Source: Acidimicrobiales bacterium
GTDB taxonomy: Bacteria; Actinomycetota; Acidimicrobiia; Acidimicrobiales; SZUA-35
Direction: 5' to 3'
DNA: 64,000 nucleotides
Assembly: GCA_020630065.1 (NCBI GenBank)
Contig: JAHDCC010000002.1
Location: 113,646-177,645 of the forward strand
The translations under genes and the position numbers were made by a program. The notes beneath the pieces are model-generated. The model saw only the letters and a list, made by a program, of their open reading frames with translations. It had not been told where the DNA came from and searched no databases. Of the stretch, positions 33,738 to 42,350 are shown piece after piece (position 1 is the stretch's first letter; every line of letters starts with the position of its first letter).

Positions 33738-35315
33738 ATGGATGAACAAGTAACAACCAACCCCACCCCGATCGTCGAGGTCAACGGAATCACAAAGTCG
33801 TTTGGGGTCACGCAAGCACTCCGGGGCGTTGACCTTCAAATCGGGGCAGGCGAAGTAGTGGCCTTGATGGGGGAGAACGGGGCAGGAAAATCCACTCTCG
33901 GGAAAGTGATCGCAGGTGTTCACCGACCCGACGCCGGAACCGTTCGAGTCGACGGTCAAGAAGTATCGTTTGGTTCGACCAGGGACGCCCTCGAGTACGG
34001 CATTGCGATAGTGCTCCAAGAGTTTAACCTAATCCCCGATATGACCGTGGCCGAAAACCTTTGCTTAACCCGCGACGACGGCTATCTCGGGTCATGGTGG
34101 CGGAACTCCAAAAGGCAACGTCAAATCGCCATCAATGCGATCAACAGTCTCGAATTGGATTTTGGAATTGACCCGGATGCACTCGTCAGCTCGCTTAGCA
34201 TCGCCAAGCAGCAGATAATCGAAATCGTTCGCTCTATGTCGGCTGATGCTCGCCTATTTATTTTAGACGAACCGACGGCGGCGTTAGGGCGCCGGGAAGT
34301 CGAGGCGCTACTGGCCATTATCAGACGGCTGAAGGCAAACGGATCTTCGGTAGTGATCGTTACCCATCGACTCGACGAAGTTTATGCGGTCTCTGACCGT
34401 ATAGCGGTGCTACGCGATGGTGCAGGCAACGGCGAATTCGATCCAGAGACTACCGGTCAAGAAGAGGTGGTCAAAGCGATGGTTGGCCGTGAACTGGGAG
34501 CCGAATTGCAGGCCGCCCGTAAAAGGACACATGACGCTGGTCAAGTGGTGCTTGACGTGAACGATCTTGTGGTGGCTGGTGCTTCTAATCCGGTCAGTTT
34601 CTCGGTCCGTCAGGGGGAAATAATTGGGATCGCCGGGCTAGTTGGAGCTGGTCGAAGCGAACTTGTCCGAGCAATATTTGGCGCCGACGAAGCGCGTTCG
34701 GGAAACGTCTCTGTTAGCGGACGAGTCGGCCTCATGAAATCGCCCTCAGCGGCGGTCGATAACGGGTTAGCTTTGGTGCCTGAAGATAGAAAAGGGCAAG
34801 GCCTTCATCTCGATCTAAGTATCCACGAAAACGCGACCTTAGCAGTCCTGGCTCGGAAGGGCGGATTTTGGTTACATGACCGAGACCTGCGTAAAGCGGT
34901 AGCGGAAAAGATCTCTGATCTTCGAATAAAAATTGGAGATATAGATGACCTAGCGAGTTCGTTGAGTGGAGGAAACCAGCAGAAAGTTGTTCTAGCCAAG
35001 TGGTTGTTAGCGGAACCTGAAGTTCTGGTTCTCGACGAACCTACCCGTGGCGTCGATGTAGGTGCTCGAGCCGACTTCTACCGGCTCATCGATGCATTAG
35101 TCGAAAAAGGTCTAGCAGTAATAGTAATCTCGTCAGAGCTGCCAGAGGTAATGGCGCTCGCAGACCGGATATTGGTCATGAACCAAGGTGAGATCGTGGC
35201 CGAATTGCCGGGAGACGATACCACTGAGGCTGAAATCTTGTCGTACACCGATGTCGGAAAATCTGGAACCAACGAAGAACATCGGGTGCCAGTCGAACAA
35301 ACCCAGATCGCCTAA
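33738..35315 (+). CDS. Sugar ABC transporter ATP-binding protein, two ABC domains (RbsA-like)
   Basis: A 525-residue double ATPase of the RbsA/MglA class. The first domain has Walker A GENGAGKSTLGK, signature SLSIAKQQ and Walker B LFILDEPTAALG. The second has the degenerate P-loop LVGAGRSELV typical of this class, signature LSGGNQQKVV and VLDEPTRGVDVGAR. It energises uptake with the permease at 31515 and the lipoprotein at 32556. The cyclase gene begins 7 bp after its stop. Confidence 0.94.
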   Translation: MDEQVTTNPTPIVEVNGITKSFGVTQALRGVDLQIGAGEVVALMGENGAGKSTLGKVIAGVHRPDAGTVRVDGQEVSFGSTRDALEYGIAIVLQEFNLIPDMTVAENLCLTRDDGYLGSWWRNSKRQRQIAINAINSLELDFGIDPDALVSSLSIAKQQIIEIVRSMSADARLFILDEPTAALGRREVEALLAIIRRLKANGSSVVIVTHRLDEVYAVSDRIAVLRDGAGNGEFDPETTGQEEVVKAMVGRELGAELQAARKRTHDAGQVVLDVNDLVVAGASNPVSFSVRQGEIIGIAGLVGAGRSELVRAIFGADEARSGNVSVSGRVGLMKSPSAAVDNGLALVPEDRKGQGLHLDLSIHENATLAVLARKGGFWLHDRDLRKAVAEKISDLRIKIGDIDDLASSLSGGNQQKVVLAKWLLAEPEVLVLDEPTRGVDVGARADFYRLIDALVEKGLAVIVISSELPEVMALADRILVMNQGEIVAELPGDDTTEAEILSYTDVGKSGTNEEHRVPVEQTQIA

Positions 35316-35322
35316 GGGGCAC

Positions 35323-36132
35323 ATGATGTCTAACTCTACTAATCAGCGGATCGTAGATTTGAGTCTTTTGGTCGGTGAAGAGTATCCGTGTAGTTGGCCG
35401 ACCCACGTTCCGTTCCAACAGAAAATCTACAACTACTTTGCTAACACAGGGGCAGCTGACGCGCCGTTGTTTTCTCATCACGGTGCATATCACACCAGGT
35501 GGCTTCTCATTGACGAACACACCGGTACTCATTTTGATGCACCAGCCCACTTCCTTCCTCCAGAAGAGTCCGGTCTGGAACACGCTGGTCCGCAGGGCAA
35601 CGTTAGTGCCGAACAGGTCCCGTTAGAACAGCTCATCGGCCCCGCAGTGGTTATTGATGTCTCTGTTCTTCTCGACCAAGAAGTGGAGGATGGCCAAAGC
35701 CCATACATACGCGCCGGCCACGTCCAACAGGCCGAAGCCGAGTTTGGGGACATCGAGGCGGGCGACATTGTTCTGTTCCGAAGCGGATGGGACCGACTGC
35801 ACTATAAACCTGGGCCTGAAGGTTCTGCATACGTGACCGACCCTTTCCTGCATCAGACAGGACCCGGATGGCCAGCGCTGTCGATAGAAGCGGCTGATTA
35901 CTTACTTGAGCGTGGGGTGTCTTGTGTTGGTATTGATTCGCCGAGCATGGGTTCTGCTCACGATGGTGCTGCGGTCCACATAGCGGCACTAGGGCAGGGT
36001 TGTGTATTTATCGAGTCGTTGGCGAACTTGGATAAACTTCCAGAACGCGGTGCGACCTTCTTTTTCGCTCCGTTACGGCTCGCCCGTAGCAGCGGGGCAC
36101 CCGGTCGAGCCTTTGCAATGTTGTCTAGTTGA
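35323..36132 (+). CDS. Cyclase-family metal hydrolase (kynurenine formamidase-like fold)
   Basis: A 269-residue protein with the cyclase/PF04199 metal motif HTGTHFDAPAHF (about residues 65-76), plus GIDSPSMGSAHDGAAVH later. Family members include arylformamidase, isatin hydrolase and enzymes that open small cyclic or formylated substrates; the metal is usually Zn or Mn. ATG at 35323 has AGGGG 4 bp upstream and sits 7 bp after the ATPase stop, so it belongs to the importer operon. This suggests it opens a lactone, lactam or amide in the imported compound; that is inference. Confidence 0.88.
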   Translation: MMSNSTNQRIVDLSLLVGEEYPCSWPTHVPFQQKIYNYFANTGAADAPLFSHHGAYHTRWLLIDEHTGTHFDAPAHFLPPEESGLEHAGPQGNVSAEQVPLEQLIGPAVVIDVSVLLDQEVEDGQSPYIRAGHVQQAEAEFGDIEAGDIVLFRSGWDRLHYKPGPEGSAYVTDPFLHQTGPGWPALSIEAADYLLERGVSCVGIDSPSMGSAHDGAAVHIAALGQGCVFIESLANLDKLPERGATFFFAPLRLARSSGAPGRAFAMLSS

Positions 36133-36204
36133 TGCCGTAGGCAGTCGTAGAACCCTATAGTAGATATTCGATATGTTTCAGCTCGTAGCAAAGAAGGCGA
36201 CAAG

Positions 36205-36894
36205 GTGAGTCCCGACATTCCTCAATTGAGACCACTGAGTACCAATAGTCGACAGGGGTTACCGGAGTGGGTCTATGACTCCCTTATCGATTTGCTGCTA
36301 GAGGGAAGTCTTAAACCAGGCCAGCCGCTTCGTATTGATGCGGTAGCCGAACAGCTTGGAGTGTCCGCCACGCCGGTGCGCGAAGCGTTGGTACGGCTAC
36401 AGGCCACCGGTCTTGTCTCACGGGCCACCCATAAAGGGTTCCGCGTGGCCCCCGAACCTGACGGTGCTGAACTTGTCCAACTAATCGAGGCTCGGTTGTA
36501 CTTCGAACCAACCGCCGCCAGGGTCGCATGTGAAGCCGGAGATCCGGGGCTAACCGAGCAACTGCGGGCCGCGTACAGAAGTCAGGAAGAAGCCGGGTCA
36601 AACGAAAGTTTCGAAGAGTTTCGACAGTTTCTCCGGGGGGACCAGATGTTCCACCAAGCAATCATAAACGGCACCGGAAACAACTTTGTGGCGATGGCGG
36701 CTGAAGCCATCAACGGCCATGTTCAACGATTTCGTGCGTTCCACGGACGTGTCATAACCGACCGAACCGAAACACTTGACGAGCACCTCAAAATTCTTCA
36801 AGCCTTCGAAAACGGTGATCCAGAGGCAGCCGAAGCCGCGATGCGTAACCACCTGATTCAAGTTCGAGAGCGCGTTTCAGTAACCCATAGCTGA
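36205..36894 (+). CDS. GntR-family transcriptional regulator, FadR subfamily
   Basis: A 229-residue regulator. The N-terminal winged helix includes AVAEQLGVSATPVREALVRL at about residues 47-66, and the C-terminal all-helical FCD domain binds a small acid or sugar-acid effector. The FCD metal-site pattern is partly visible in QMFHQAIINGTGN. GTG start. It lies 72 bp after the cyclase gene and is the likely regulator of the sugar or acid cluster at 29.4-36.1 kb. Confidence 0.93.
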   Translation: MSPDIPQLRPLSTNSRQGLPEWVYDSLIDLLLEGSLKPGQPLRIDAVAEQLGVSATPVREALVRLQATGLVSRATHKGFRVAPEPDGAELVQLIEARLYFEPTAARVACEAGDPGLTEQLRAAYRSQEEAGSNESFEEFRQFLRGDQMFHQAIINGTGNNFVAMAAEAINGHVQRFRAFHGRVITDRTETLDEHLKILQAFENGDPEAAEAAMRNHLIQVRERVSVTHS

Positions 36895-36973
36895 CCAACA
36901 TTTCGTAGGCCATCCGGCCCCAAAGTTGTTGATTGTCGTGTTAACGCAGTGTGAAAGCGAAAGATTTTTGTTG

Positions 36974-37002
36974 TTGACACCCGTCACTTGATGTACTGTA
37001 AG
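36974..37002 (+). promoter_or_regulatory. Candidate promoter of the urea/amide importer operon
   Basis: A consensus -35 hexamer TTGACA (36974-36979) and a weak -10-like TGTAAG at 36997-37002, spaced by 17 bp. Transcription from here would give a leader of about 230 nt before the binding-protein gene, containing several hairpins. Confidence 0.5.
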
Positions 37003-37004
37003 AG

Positions 37005-37061
37005 AACGGCGAAGATGCTGTAGAGTCCGGCAGGACTCAAACATATAACGGCGAAGAAGCC
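37005..37061 (+). promoter_or_regulatory. Candidate ANTAR-responsive leader: tandem hexaloop hairpins
   Basis: An 11-nt direct repeat AACGGCGAAGA occurs at 37005-37015 and 37047-37057. Each copy starts a small hairpin with a six-base loop: 37006-37021 (5-bp stem, loop GAAGAT) and 37050-37061 (3-bp stem, loop GAAGAA). A third hairpin lies between (37023-37038, 6-bp stem). ANTAR proteins are known to bind paired hairpins with six-base loops, usually A at position 1 and G at position 4; here G4 is met but A1 is not. An AmiR-type ANTAR gene ends this operon. No strong U-tract follows, which weakens an antitermination model. Confidence 0.45.
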
Positions 37062-37150
37062 ACGAGATATTTGACCGGGATTCCCGGCAGGTTCGAACGT
37101 GTGCGTATTGCTGTTTCTTATACCTTCTGTGTTTCCCCAGGCTCGTGAGT

Positions 37151-37176
37151 GGGTCTGGACATTCGTATGTCCACCC
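37151..37176 (+). promoter_or_regulatory. Hairpin in the importer leader
   Basis: TGGACAT (37156-37162) pairs with ATGTCCA (37167-37173) over a 4-nt loop, extended by three G-C pairs after a 2-nt bulge. A mildly T-rich stretch follows. It may be the terminator element controlled by the upstream hairpins, or simply leader structure. The remaining parts of 36895-37238 hold a CCGGG/CCCGG hairpin at 37075-37087 and no gene. Confidence 0.35.
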
Positions 37177-37238
37177 TCGCCCTTTGCTTGTGTGTCGTAC
37201 TTCGGTGGCACCGTGCCGCCGGGAGATGGAGGAGGAAC

Positions 37239-38570
37239 ATGGCAATACTGGCCAACAAAAACCCGAATTCGGGTAGCAAATTTACATGGAAAATAGGATC
37301 GATACTTTTGACGCTCGGCCTCGTGCTAGCGGCATGTAGCAGCGGTCAAGAAAGCAGCGAAGCAGGGTCTGACACTACTGGGTCGAAAGGCTCATCTGAG
37401 GACAACGGCAACGGTGAAGCTAGTGGCGAGCCGATTACTATCGGCTCGATATTTGACCTCACCGGCGGCCTCAACATTTACGGCATCCAACAAGATCGAG
37501 CGCTGCAATTGGCGGTCAACAACCTCAACGACAACGGCGGAGTTCTAGGCCGAACCGTTGAGGTATCGACGGCTGACGCCCAGTCCGAAGATACCAAATA
37601 CACCCAATTTGCAAACACGTTGATCCAACGAGACGAAGTTGTTGCGCTGTTTGCTGGTCTAACCAGCTCATCACGCGAAGCTATTCGTCCGATCATTCGT
37701 GAAAACGAGATTCCATACTTCTACTCATCGTTGTATGAAGGTGGAGCATGCGATAAACAAACATTTGTTACCGGAGCTACCGCTTCGCAGCAGATGAGCG
37801 TTCTGATCGAATGGGCGGTCAAAGAGTACGGCAACAAGATTTATCTCATGGCGCCGGACTACAACTTTGGAACTATCTCTGGCCACTGGGTTGAGTTCTA
37901 TGCCAAAGAGTTCGACGCCACCGTTGTTGGACAGGACTTTATCCCACTGACGGTTACCGACTATCAACCGGTCATCAACAAGATTCAGGCAGCTGATCCT
38001 GACTTTGTTGTTGCTATTCCCGTTGGCGCAAACCAGACAGGGTTCTTGGAACAGTTCTCGGCGGCCGGTCTCAAAGAAGACATCGGCATCGTTTCGACCA
38101 ACTACGGATCGGGCAACCAACAAATCGTTGTTTCCCCCGAAGCCGGAGACGGAATCATTGCTTCCCAAGAATATTTCATGGTCGTTGACGAACCAGCTAA
38201 CAAAGAATTCGTCGACCTCTGGGAAGACGCATATGGTCTAGAAGAACCAATCGTCTCTGAGGCTGCTGATGTCTGGAACGCGGTTAACCTTTGGGCTGCC
38301 GCAGTGGAACTGGCGGGAACCACCGATAACGAAGCCGTTATCGAAGCTCTCGAGAGTGGACTTACATTCTCCGGTCCAAACGGCGTCGTGGAAATGAACC
38401 CAGGTTCTCACCACCTGACACAGAATATCTACATCGTTGAAGGTAACGACCAGCAGGAGTTCGAAGTAATCGAGACCTTCGAAGCAGCTGAACCTAGCTA
38501 CGAGAACGGGATCTGTGACCTAGTCGCCGACCCAGAAATCACCGAGCATTTCACCCCCGGTGATCTCTAA
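37239..38570 (+). CDS. Urea/short-chain amide-type ABC transporter substrate-binding lipoprotein
   Basis: A 443-residue periplasmic-binding protein of the UrtA/FmdD/AmiC group. The signal peptide has lipobox LAAC (Cys33), then a Gly/Ser-rich linker of about 35 residues. The domain begins PITIGSIFDLTGGLNIYG and contains YFYSSLYEGGACD and VTGATASQQM, the positions where family members contact urea or amides. The ATG at 37239 follows GGAGGAGGAAC, a near-perfect ribosome-binding site; the frame extends upstream but without a plausible leader peptide. It is followed by two strong hairpins and then the permease genes. The precise ligand is not known. Confidence 0.92.
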   Translation: MAILANKNPNSGSKFTWKIGSILLTLGLVLAACSSGQESSEAGSDTTGSKGSSEDNGNGEASGEPITIGSIFDLTGGLNIYGIQQDRALQLAVNNLNDNGGVLGRTVEVSTADAQSEDTKYTQFANTLIQRDEVVALFAGLTSSSREAIRPIIRENEIPYFYSSLYEGGACDKQTFVTGATASQQMSVLIEWAVKEYGNKIYLMAPDYNFGTISGHWVEFYAKEFDATVVGQDFIPLTVTDYQPVINKIQAADPDFVVAIPVGANQTGFLEQFSAAGLKEDIGIVSTNYGSGNQQIVVSPEAGDGIIASQEYFMVVDEPANKEFVDLWEDAYGLEEPIVSEAADVWNAVNLWAAAVELAGTTDNEAVIEALESGLTFSGPNGVVEMNPGSHHLTQNIYIVEGNDQQEFEVIETFEAAEPSYENGICDLVADPEITEHFTPGDL

Positions 38571-38595
38571 ATAGTAAGAGCGCAGTGAAGCGCAC

Positions 38596-38662
38596 GGAAG
38601 GGGTACTGCGGTACCCCTTCCATCTGGTATTTCGTTGGGTCTTGAGCTCAACGAAATACCAG
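38596..38662 (+). promoter_or_regulatory. Two perfect tandem hairpins between binding protein and permease genes
   Basis: Hairpin one has an 11-bp perfect stem (38596-38606 with 38611-38621) and a 4-nt loop. Hairpin two has a 14-bp perfect stem (38624-38637 with 38649-38662) and an 11-nt loop. Neither has a U-tract. They begin 26 bp after the binding-protein stop. Likely roles are 3'-end protection of the binding-protein mRNA and lowered expression of the downstream genes. Confidence 0.8.
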
Positions 38663-38706
38663 GTGCGTCGAACCTTCAAAGACTACATCGAAAGGGAAAT
38701 AGGTCT

Positions 38707-39573
38707 ATGGACCTTGATTATTTACTTGTACTACTACTTGGATCGGTGACCGCGGCGGCAACGTTACTGATCGCCACCGTTGGGCTAGCCGTTGTCTACG
38801 GACTTATGGGGGTCGTGAATCTGGCTCACGGTGAGTTTCTCATGTTCGGCGCCTACACGACCCTGACTGTCACTCGAATGGGTGTCCCGTTTGTGCTCGC
38901 AATTCTGGTGGGTGTCATCATCACTAGTTTGTTTGGAGCCATCGTCGAAGTGCTTCTCATCAAACCGATGTATGGGCGTCTGCTGGACACCATGTTGGCA
39001 ACGTGGGGGCTGAGTTTGGTTCTCGTCCAAGCAGCGGTATTACAGTTCGGAACCGTCACGCCTGGTGTTGGGCTTCCTCAGTGGAGCATCAGCATTGGGG
39101 ACTTCGAGATGTCTACGTACTTGCTTCTGATGGTTCCAGCCGCAGCGGTAATAGTCGCAGCCATCTACCTTCTCTTTACTCGAACCTCTTACGGGGTGAT
39201 GGCCCGAGCATCCATTCAAGATCGACAGATGGCCTCAGCCGTCGGCATCGAAACTTCGTGGATTAACACTATTACTTTTGCGTTAGGCGCAGGCCTTGCC
39301 GGATTAGCTGGCGGGCTTCTACTCCCTGCCGTACCAGCGACCCCAGATATGGGTTTGTTGTTCGTAATAAAAGCGTTTCTAATCGTGGTGTCGGCCGGAC
39401 CAGCAGCTTTGTCTGGAACAGCAGCGACCGGCGGCATTTTAGCTTCCACCACGAGTGTCACCGCCAACATTTGGGGATCAGCGCTTGGTGACCTTATGTT
39501 CTTTGTGGCGACAATAGCGATCCTTCGGCTGTTCCCTCTTGGGATTTCTCACAAGTGGAGGATCCGTCTATGA
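38707..39573 (+). CDS. Branched-chain amino acid/urea-type ABC permease (UrtB/LivH-like)
   Basis: A 288-residue permease with about eight transmembrane segments. VYGLMGVVNLAHGEFLMFGAY is the family signature near residues 30-50, and the cytoplasmic RASIQDRQMASAVGI loop (about 165-180) is the ATPase contact. It lacks the long N-terminal extracytoplasmic domain found in many UrtB proteins. The ATG at 38707 is used; the upstream in-frame start lies within the second hairpin. The next gene's ATG overlaps its TGA. Confidence 0.92.
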   Translation: MDLDYLLVLLLGSVTAAATLLIATVGLAVVYGLMGVVNLAHGEFLMFGAYTTLTVTRMGVPFVLAILVGVIITSLFGAIVEVLLIKPMYGRLLDTMLATWGLSLVLVQAAVLQFGTVTPGVGLPQWSISIGDFEMSTYLLLMVPAAAVIVAAIYLLFTRTSYGVMARASIQDRQMASAVGIETSWINTITFALGAGLAGLAGGLLLPAVPATPDMGLLFVIKAFLIVVSAGPAALSGTAATGGILASTTSVTANIWGSALGDLMFFVATIAILRLFPLGISHKWRIRL

Positions 39574-41450
39574 GCGTCCAATCTGTAACAACACCTCCAG
39601 AACGCTCCGCTTCAGAACTCCAAGAGTCTCTAGGCACGAAATCCCGGCCACTTTCAGATCGATTTTGGTGGATGGCTCCGGTTCTAGCTAGCGTCATCAT
39701 GCTGGCCGTTGTGTTTATCAAAGAGGAGTCGTTTGCATTTGTAGCGACCTCTTGGATCATATTTGGGATCGTCGGGTTAAGCCTAGACCTGGTCTGGGGT
39801 AAATCTGGACTTTTGAGCCTTGGTCAAACCGCACTCTTTGGCATCGGCGGATATGTAGGCGCCATCGCGGCGATTAACTTATCGGACATAACCGGTAACA
39901 CACTGGTCTGGGCCATACCGTTTGGGGCAGGTGCCGGAGCGTTGGCAGCCCTACTCCTAGGTTGGCTCATGTTTTATGCCAACATGGGCAACTTACAACG
40001 AACGATCTTGACCTATACCTCCACGTTATTGTTACTGACCCTTATGGTGTCGTTCACCGCCACGTTCGGTGACGCAGTCGTTGGCGGAACGAATGGCCTA
40101 GGCAGCATTCCGTCCTACGTTCTGGGGTTCGGCGAAGGAGCTGAACGGGTTAGTTCCCGGGTCATGTTCGTAACCGTGGTGGTGATTGCGTGCAGTATTT
40201 TGTTGGCGACGATCAGACTGATGCGCTCGCCGTTTGGCACCGTCATCGACTGCATTCGCTTAGACGTAACCAAAGCTGACTTGCTTGGGTTTGATACTCG
40301 ACAATACCAGCTCCGACTTTTTGTTCTCTCAGGAGCGATTGCCGGCGTCGGCGGAGGACTGTTTGTCCTATGGGCGAATTTCGTAAACCCATCGATATTC
40401 AGCAATCAGAATGCCCTGTTCATACCTATCTATGTTTTGGTCGGTGGAATTGGCACACTCTTCGGAGGTTTCGTCGGGGCGATCGCCGTGGGCTGGTTAT
40501 CGTTCTGGCTCGGTGGAGGCGCAGGAGGGGGACAGACCACTCTTGTGCTCGGTGTGCTGCTCATTCTTCTTGTCCGTTTCAACCGCTCTGGACTGTTCGG
40601 AATAGCGGCCAGTGTCTGGCGTCGATTGCGACCGAAGGAGACCACGGTCGTTAAATCCGAACCGGTGAAGGTTGATTTCGAACTGTTGCAGCGACTCCGC
40701 GAAGGTCAAACAAAACCATCAGAGATTTCACTCGTAACCAACGACGCCTCCAAGTCGTTTGGAGGAGTGAAACCGGTAGACGAAGTATCGCAACGATTTA
40801 CCCCAGGCAGTGTACATTGTGTGATCGGGCCCAACGGGGCCGGAAAAAGCTCGTACCTGAAGGTATGCACCGGTGCGTATAAACCGGATAGCGGATCGGT
40901 ATCGATCAACGGCGTAGACGTTACGTCGACCGACCCACACAAACGGGTTGCCTTGGGCCTTGGCGTAAAAAACCAAAAAGCTCAAGTGTTCGCCGAGCTT
41001 GATGTGCGAACGAACCTGTGGGTCGCTGCGTACTCACGAAGCAGAAATTCGGATCACGCAGATAGCACGGTTGACGCCATGCTGCAGATGTTAGGCATGA
41101 CCAAAGGGGCGGACCGGTTAGCCGGAGACCTTTCTCACGGTGAGCAGCAATGGCTCGACATCGGCATGGTATTATGCCTGGCCCCTGACGTCATTCTGCT
41201 AGACGAACCAGCGGCGGGTATGACGGGCGAAGAGCGGGAACAACTCGCAGCACTCGTACGAGCCTTAACCGAAACGGCTGCCGTGGTTGTCGTCGAACAC
41301 GATATGGGATTTATTCAATCGCTCGACCCGGAGGTAACCGTTCTGCATCAAGGTGCCGTCTTTACTCAAGGTGATATCGAAGAGGTCCGCAGCGACGAGC
41401 GGGTGCTCGACATTTATTTAGGAAGGCGTGAACATGTTCGAGATAACTAA
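39570..41450 (+). CDS. Fused permease-ATPase (UrtC-UrtD-like) of urea/amide importer
   Basis: A 626-residue fusion. The N-terminal 350 residues are a LivM/UrtC permease with about nine to ten helices (GLSLDLVWGKSGLLSLGQT near residue 65-83). The C-terminal 245 residues are an ABC ATPase: Walker A GPNGAGKSSYLK, signature LSHGEQQWLDIGM and Walker B ILLDEPAAGMTGEE. The LSHGE and AGMT wording is diagnostic of UrtD rather than LivG. UrtC and UrtD are normally separate proteins. ATG at 39570, overlapping the previous stop (ATGA), with GGAGG upstream. The junction is in frame, with a linker of about 30 residues containing EPVKVDFELLQRLREG. Confidence 0.92.
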   Translation: MSVQSVTTPPERSASELQESLGTKSRPLSDRFWWMAPVLASVIMLAVVFIKEESFAFVATSWIIFGIVGLSLDLVWGKSGLLSLGQTALFGIGGYVGAIAAINLSDITGNTLVWAIPFGAGAGALAALLLGWLMFYANMGNLQRTILTYTSTLLLLTLMVSFTATFGDAVVGGTNGLGSIPSYVLGFGEGAERVSSRVMFVTVVVIACSILLATIRLMRSPFGTVIDCIRLDVTKADLLGFDTRQYQLRLFVLSGAIAGVGGGLFVLWANFVNPSIFSNQNALFIPIYVLVGGIGTLFGGFVGAIAVGWLSFWLGGGAGGGQTTLVLGVLLILLVRFNRSGLFGIAASVWRRLRPKETTVVKSEPVKVDFELLQRLREGQTKPSEISLVTNDASKSFGGVKPVDEVSQRFTPGSVHCVIGPNGAGKSSYLKVCTGAYKPDSGSVSINGVDVTSTDPHKRVALGLGVKNQKAQVFAELDVRTNLWVAAYSRSRNSDHADSTVDAMLQMLGMTKGADRLAGDLSHGEQQWLDIGMVLCLAPDVILLDEPAAGMTGEEREQLAALVRALTETAAVVVVEHDMGFIQSLDPEVTVLHQGAVFTQGDIEEVRSDERVLDIYLGRREHVRDN

Positions 41451-42132
41451 CGCGACTGGTGGCTATGAGAAAACTCGGATAATCGAAGACGCGTCCATCA
41501 AGGTCGACAAGGGTGAAGTGGTAGCACTGTTGGGGCGAAACGGTGTGGGCAAGACCACACTGTTCAAATATGCCATGGGATTGATCGACCGAGAAAACGG
41601 CTCGGTCAGTCTCGGCGGCAAAGAGCTTCCGGCGGCGACGTCTCGTCGGGTCCGAGCCGGCTTGGGTTACGTCCCACAGGGGAGGTTCGTGTTTCCACGG
41701 CTTACGGTTTCGGAGAACATAGCGGCCGCTGCAGCTGCGAACCGGCATGATCGTAAGAAAGCTGTCGCTCAGGCCCTCGAAGACTTTCCTCTGCTTAAAC
41801 CCAAGGCCAACACGTTGGCTGGCAAACTTAGCGGCGGTCAACAACAAGTTTTGGCTATGGCCCGGGCGTTAGCAACCGAACCTGAAGTGCTTTTGCTCGA
41901 CGAACCCACCGAAGGCATTCAACCGTCGATTATCGACGACATCGCCGGGATCATCAAAACGCTTAATGTCGAACGGGGGATTTCGATTCTTGTGGCTGAA
42001 CAAGATCTCGAGTTTTGTCGAGCGGTCGCTAAACGGGCCTACGTCATGGATCGTGGCCAAATCGTCGACGAGGTTTCGATCGAGGCTCTGCTAGAAAACG
42101 AAGAGCTCGTGCAACGATTGCTCGGCGTATGA
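41434..42132 (+). CDS. urtE: ABC transporter ATP-binding protein UrtE-like
   Basis: A 232-residue ATPase. Walker A GRNGVGKTTLFK, signature LSGGQQQVLAMARAL and Walker B VLLLDEPTEGIQPSIID are present; the TEGIQPSI continuation is characteristic of UrtE. It pairs with the UrtD-like half of the fusion to form the importer's two ATPases. GTG at 41428 is in frame, but GGAAGG is spaced correctly only for the ATG at 41434. Overlaps the preceding gene by 17 bp and the next by 4 bp. Confidence 0.92.
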   Translation: MFEITNATGGYEKTRIIEDASIKVDKGEVVALLGRNGVGKTTLFKYAMGLIDRENGSVSLGGKELPAATSRRVRAGLGYVPQGRFVFPRLTVSENIAAAAAANRHDRKKAVAQALEDFPLLKPKANTLAGKLSGGQQQVLAMARALATEPEVLLLDEPTEGIQPSIIDDIAGIIKTLNVERGISILVAEQDLEFCRAVAKRAYVMDRGQIVDEVSIEALLENEELVQRLLGV

Positions 42133-42350
42133 GTAGCGAAACAGAATCGACGACACAAAACTCAGCGCTGGCGACAGCAGCCGCATATCGTCGGGCGATG
42201 GGATGGCCGCCGCTCGAAGGGGACGTCCTCAAAGAGGTTGTCGTCATCCTCGAATCGGCCCGTAGGACAGTCGAACGAATCGAAGTCGACCCGGCGACGT
42301 TGCCAGCGGTATGTACTACAGCCCCGACTTTAGTTGGAGATAAACCATGA
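42129..42350 (+). CDS. Small AtzG/GatC-like amidase partner protein (probable)
   Basis: A 73-residue acidic protein translated through coupled starts (ATGA overlaps on both sides, with urtE and the amidase gene). It has a short helical pattern, AAAYRRAMGWPPLEGD, then VVVILESARRTVERIEVDP and a Pro-containing tail. This resembles the layout of DUF4089/AtzG, the GatC-like small subunit that binds the amidase AtzE, more than any other family I know. The similarity is by eye and weak. Position directly before an amidase-signature gene supports it strongly. Confidence 0.6.
   Translation: MSSETESTTQNSALATAAAYRRAMGWPPLEGDVLKEVVVILESARRTVERIEVDPATLPAVCTTAPTLVGDKP

Noticed and set aside
37075-37087. 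CCGGG-ATT-CCCGG hairpin as an intrinsic terminator in the amide operon leader
   Set aside because: No U-tract follows; the nearest T-rich stretch begins about 20 nt downstream. Kept only as leader structure.
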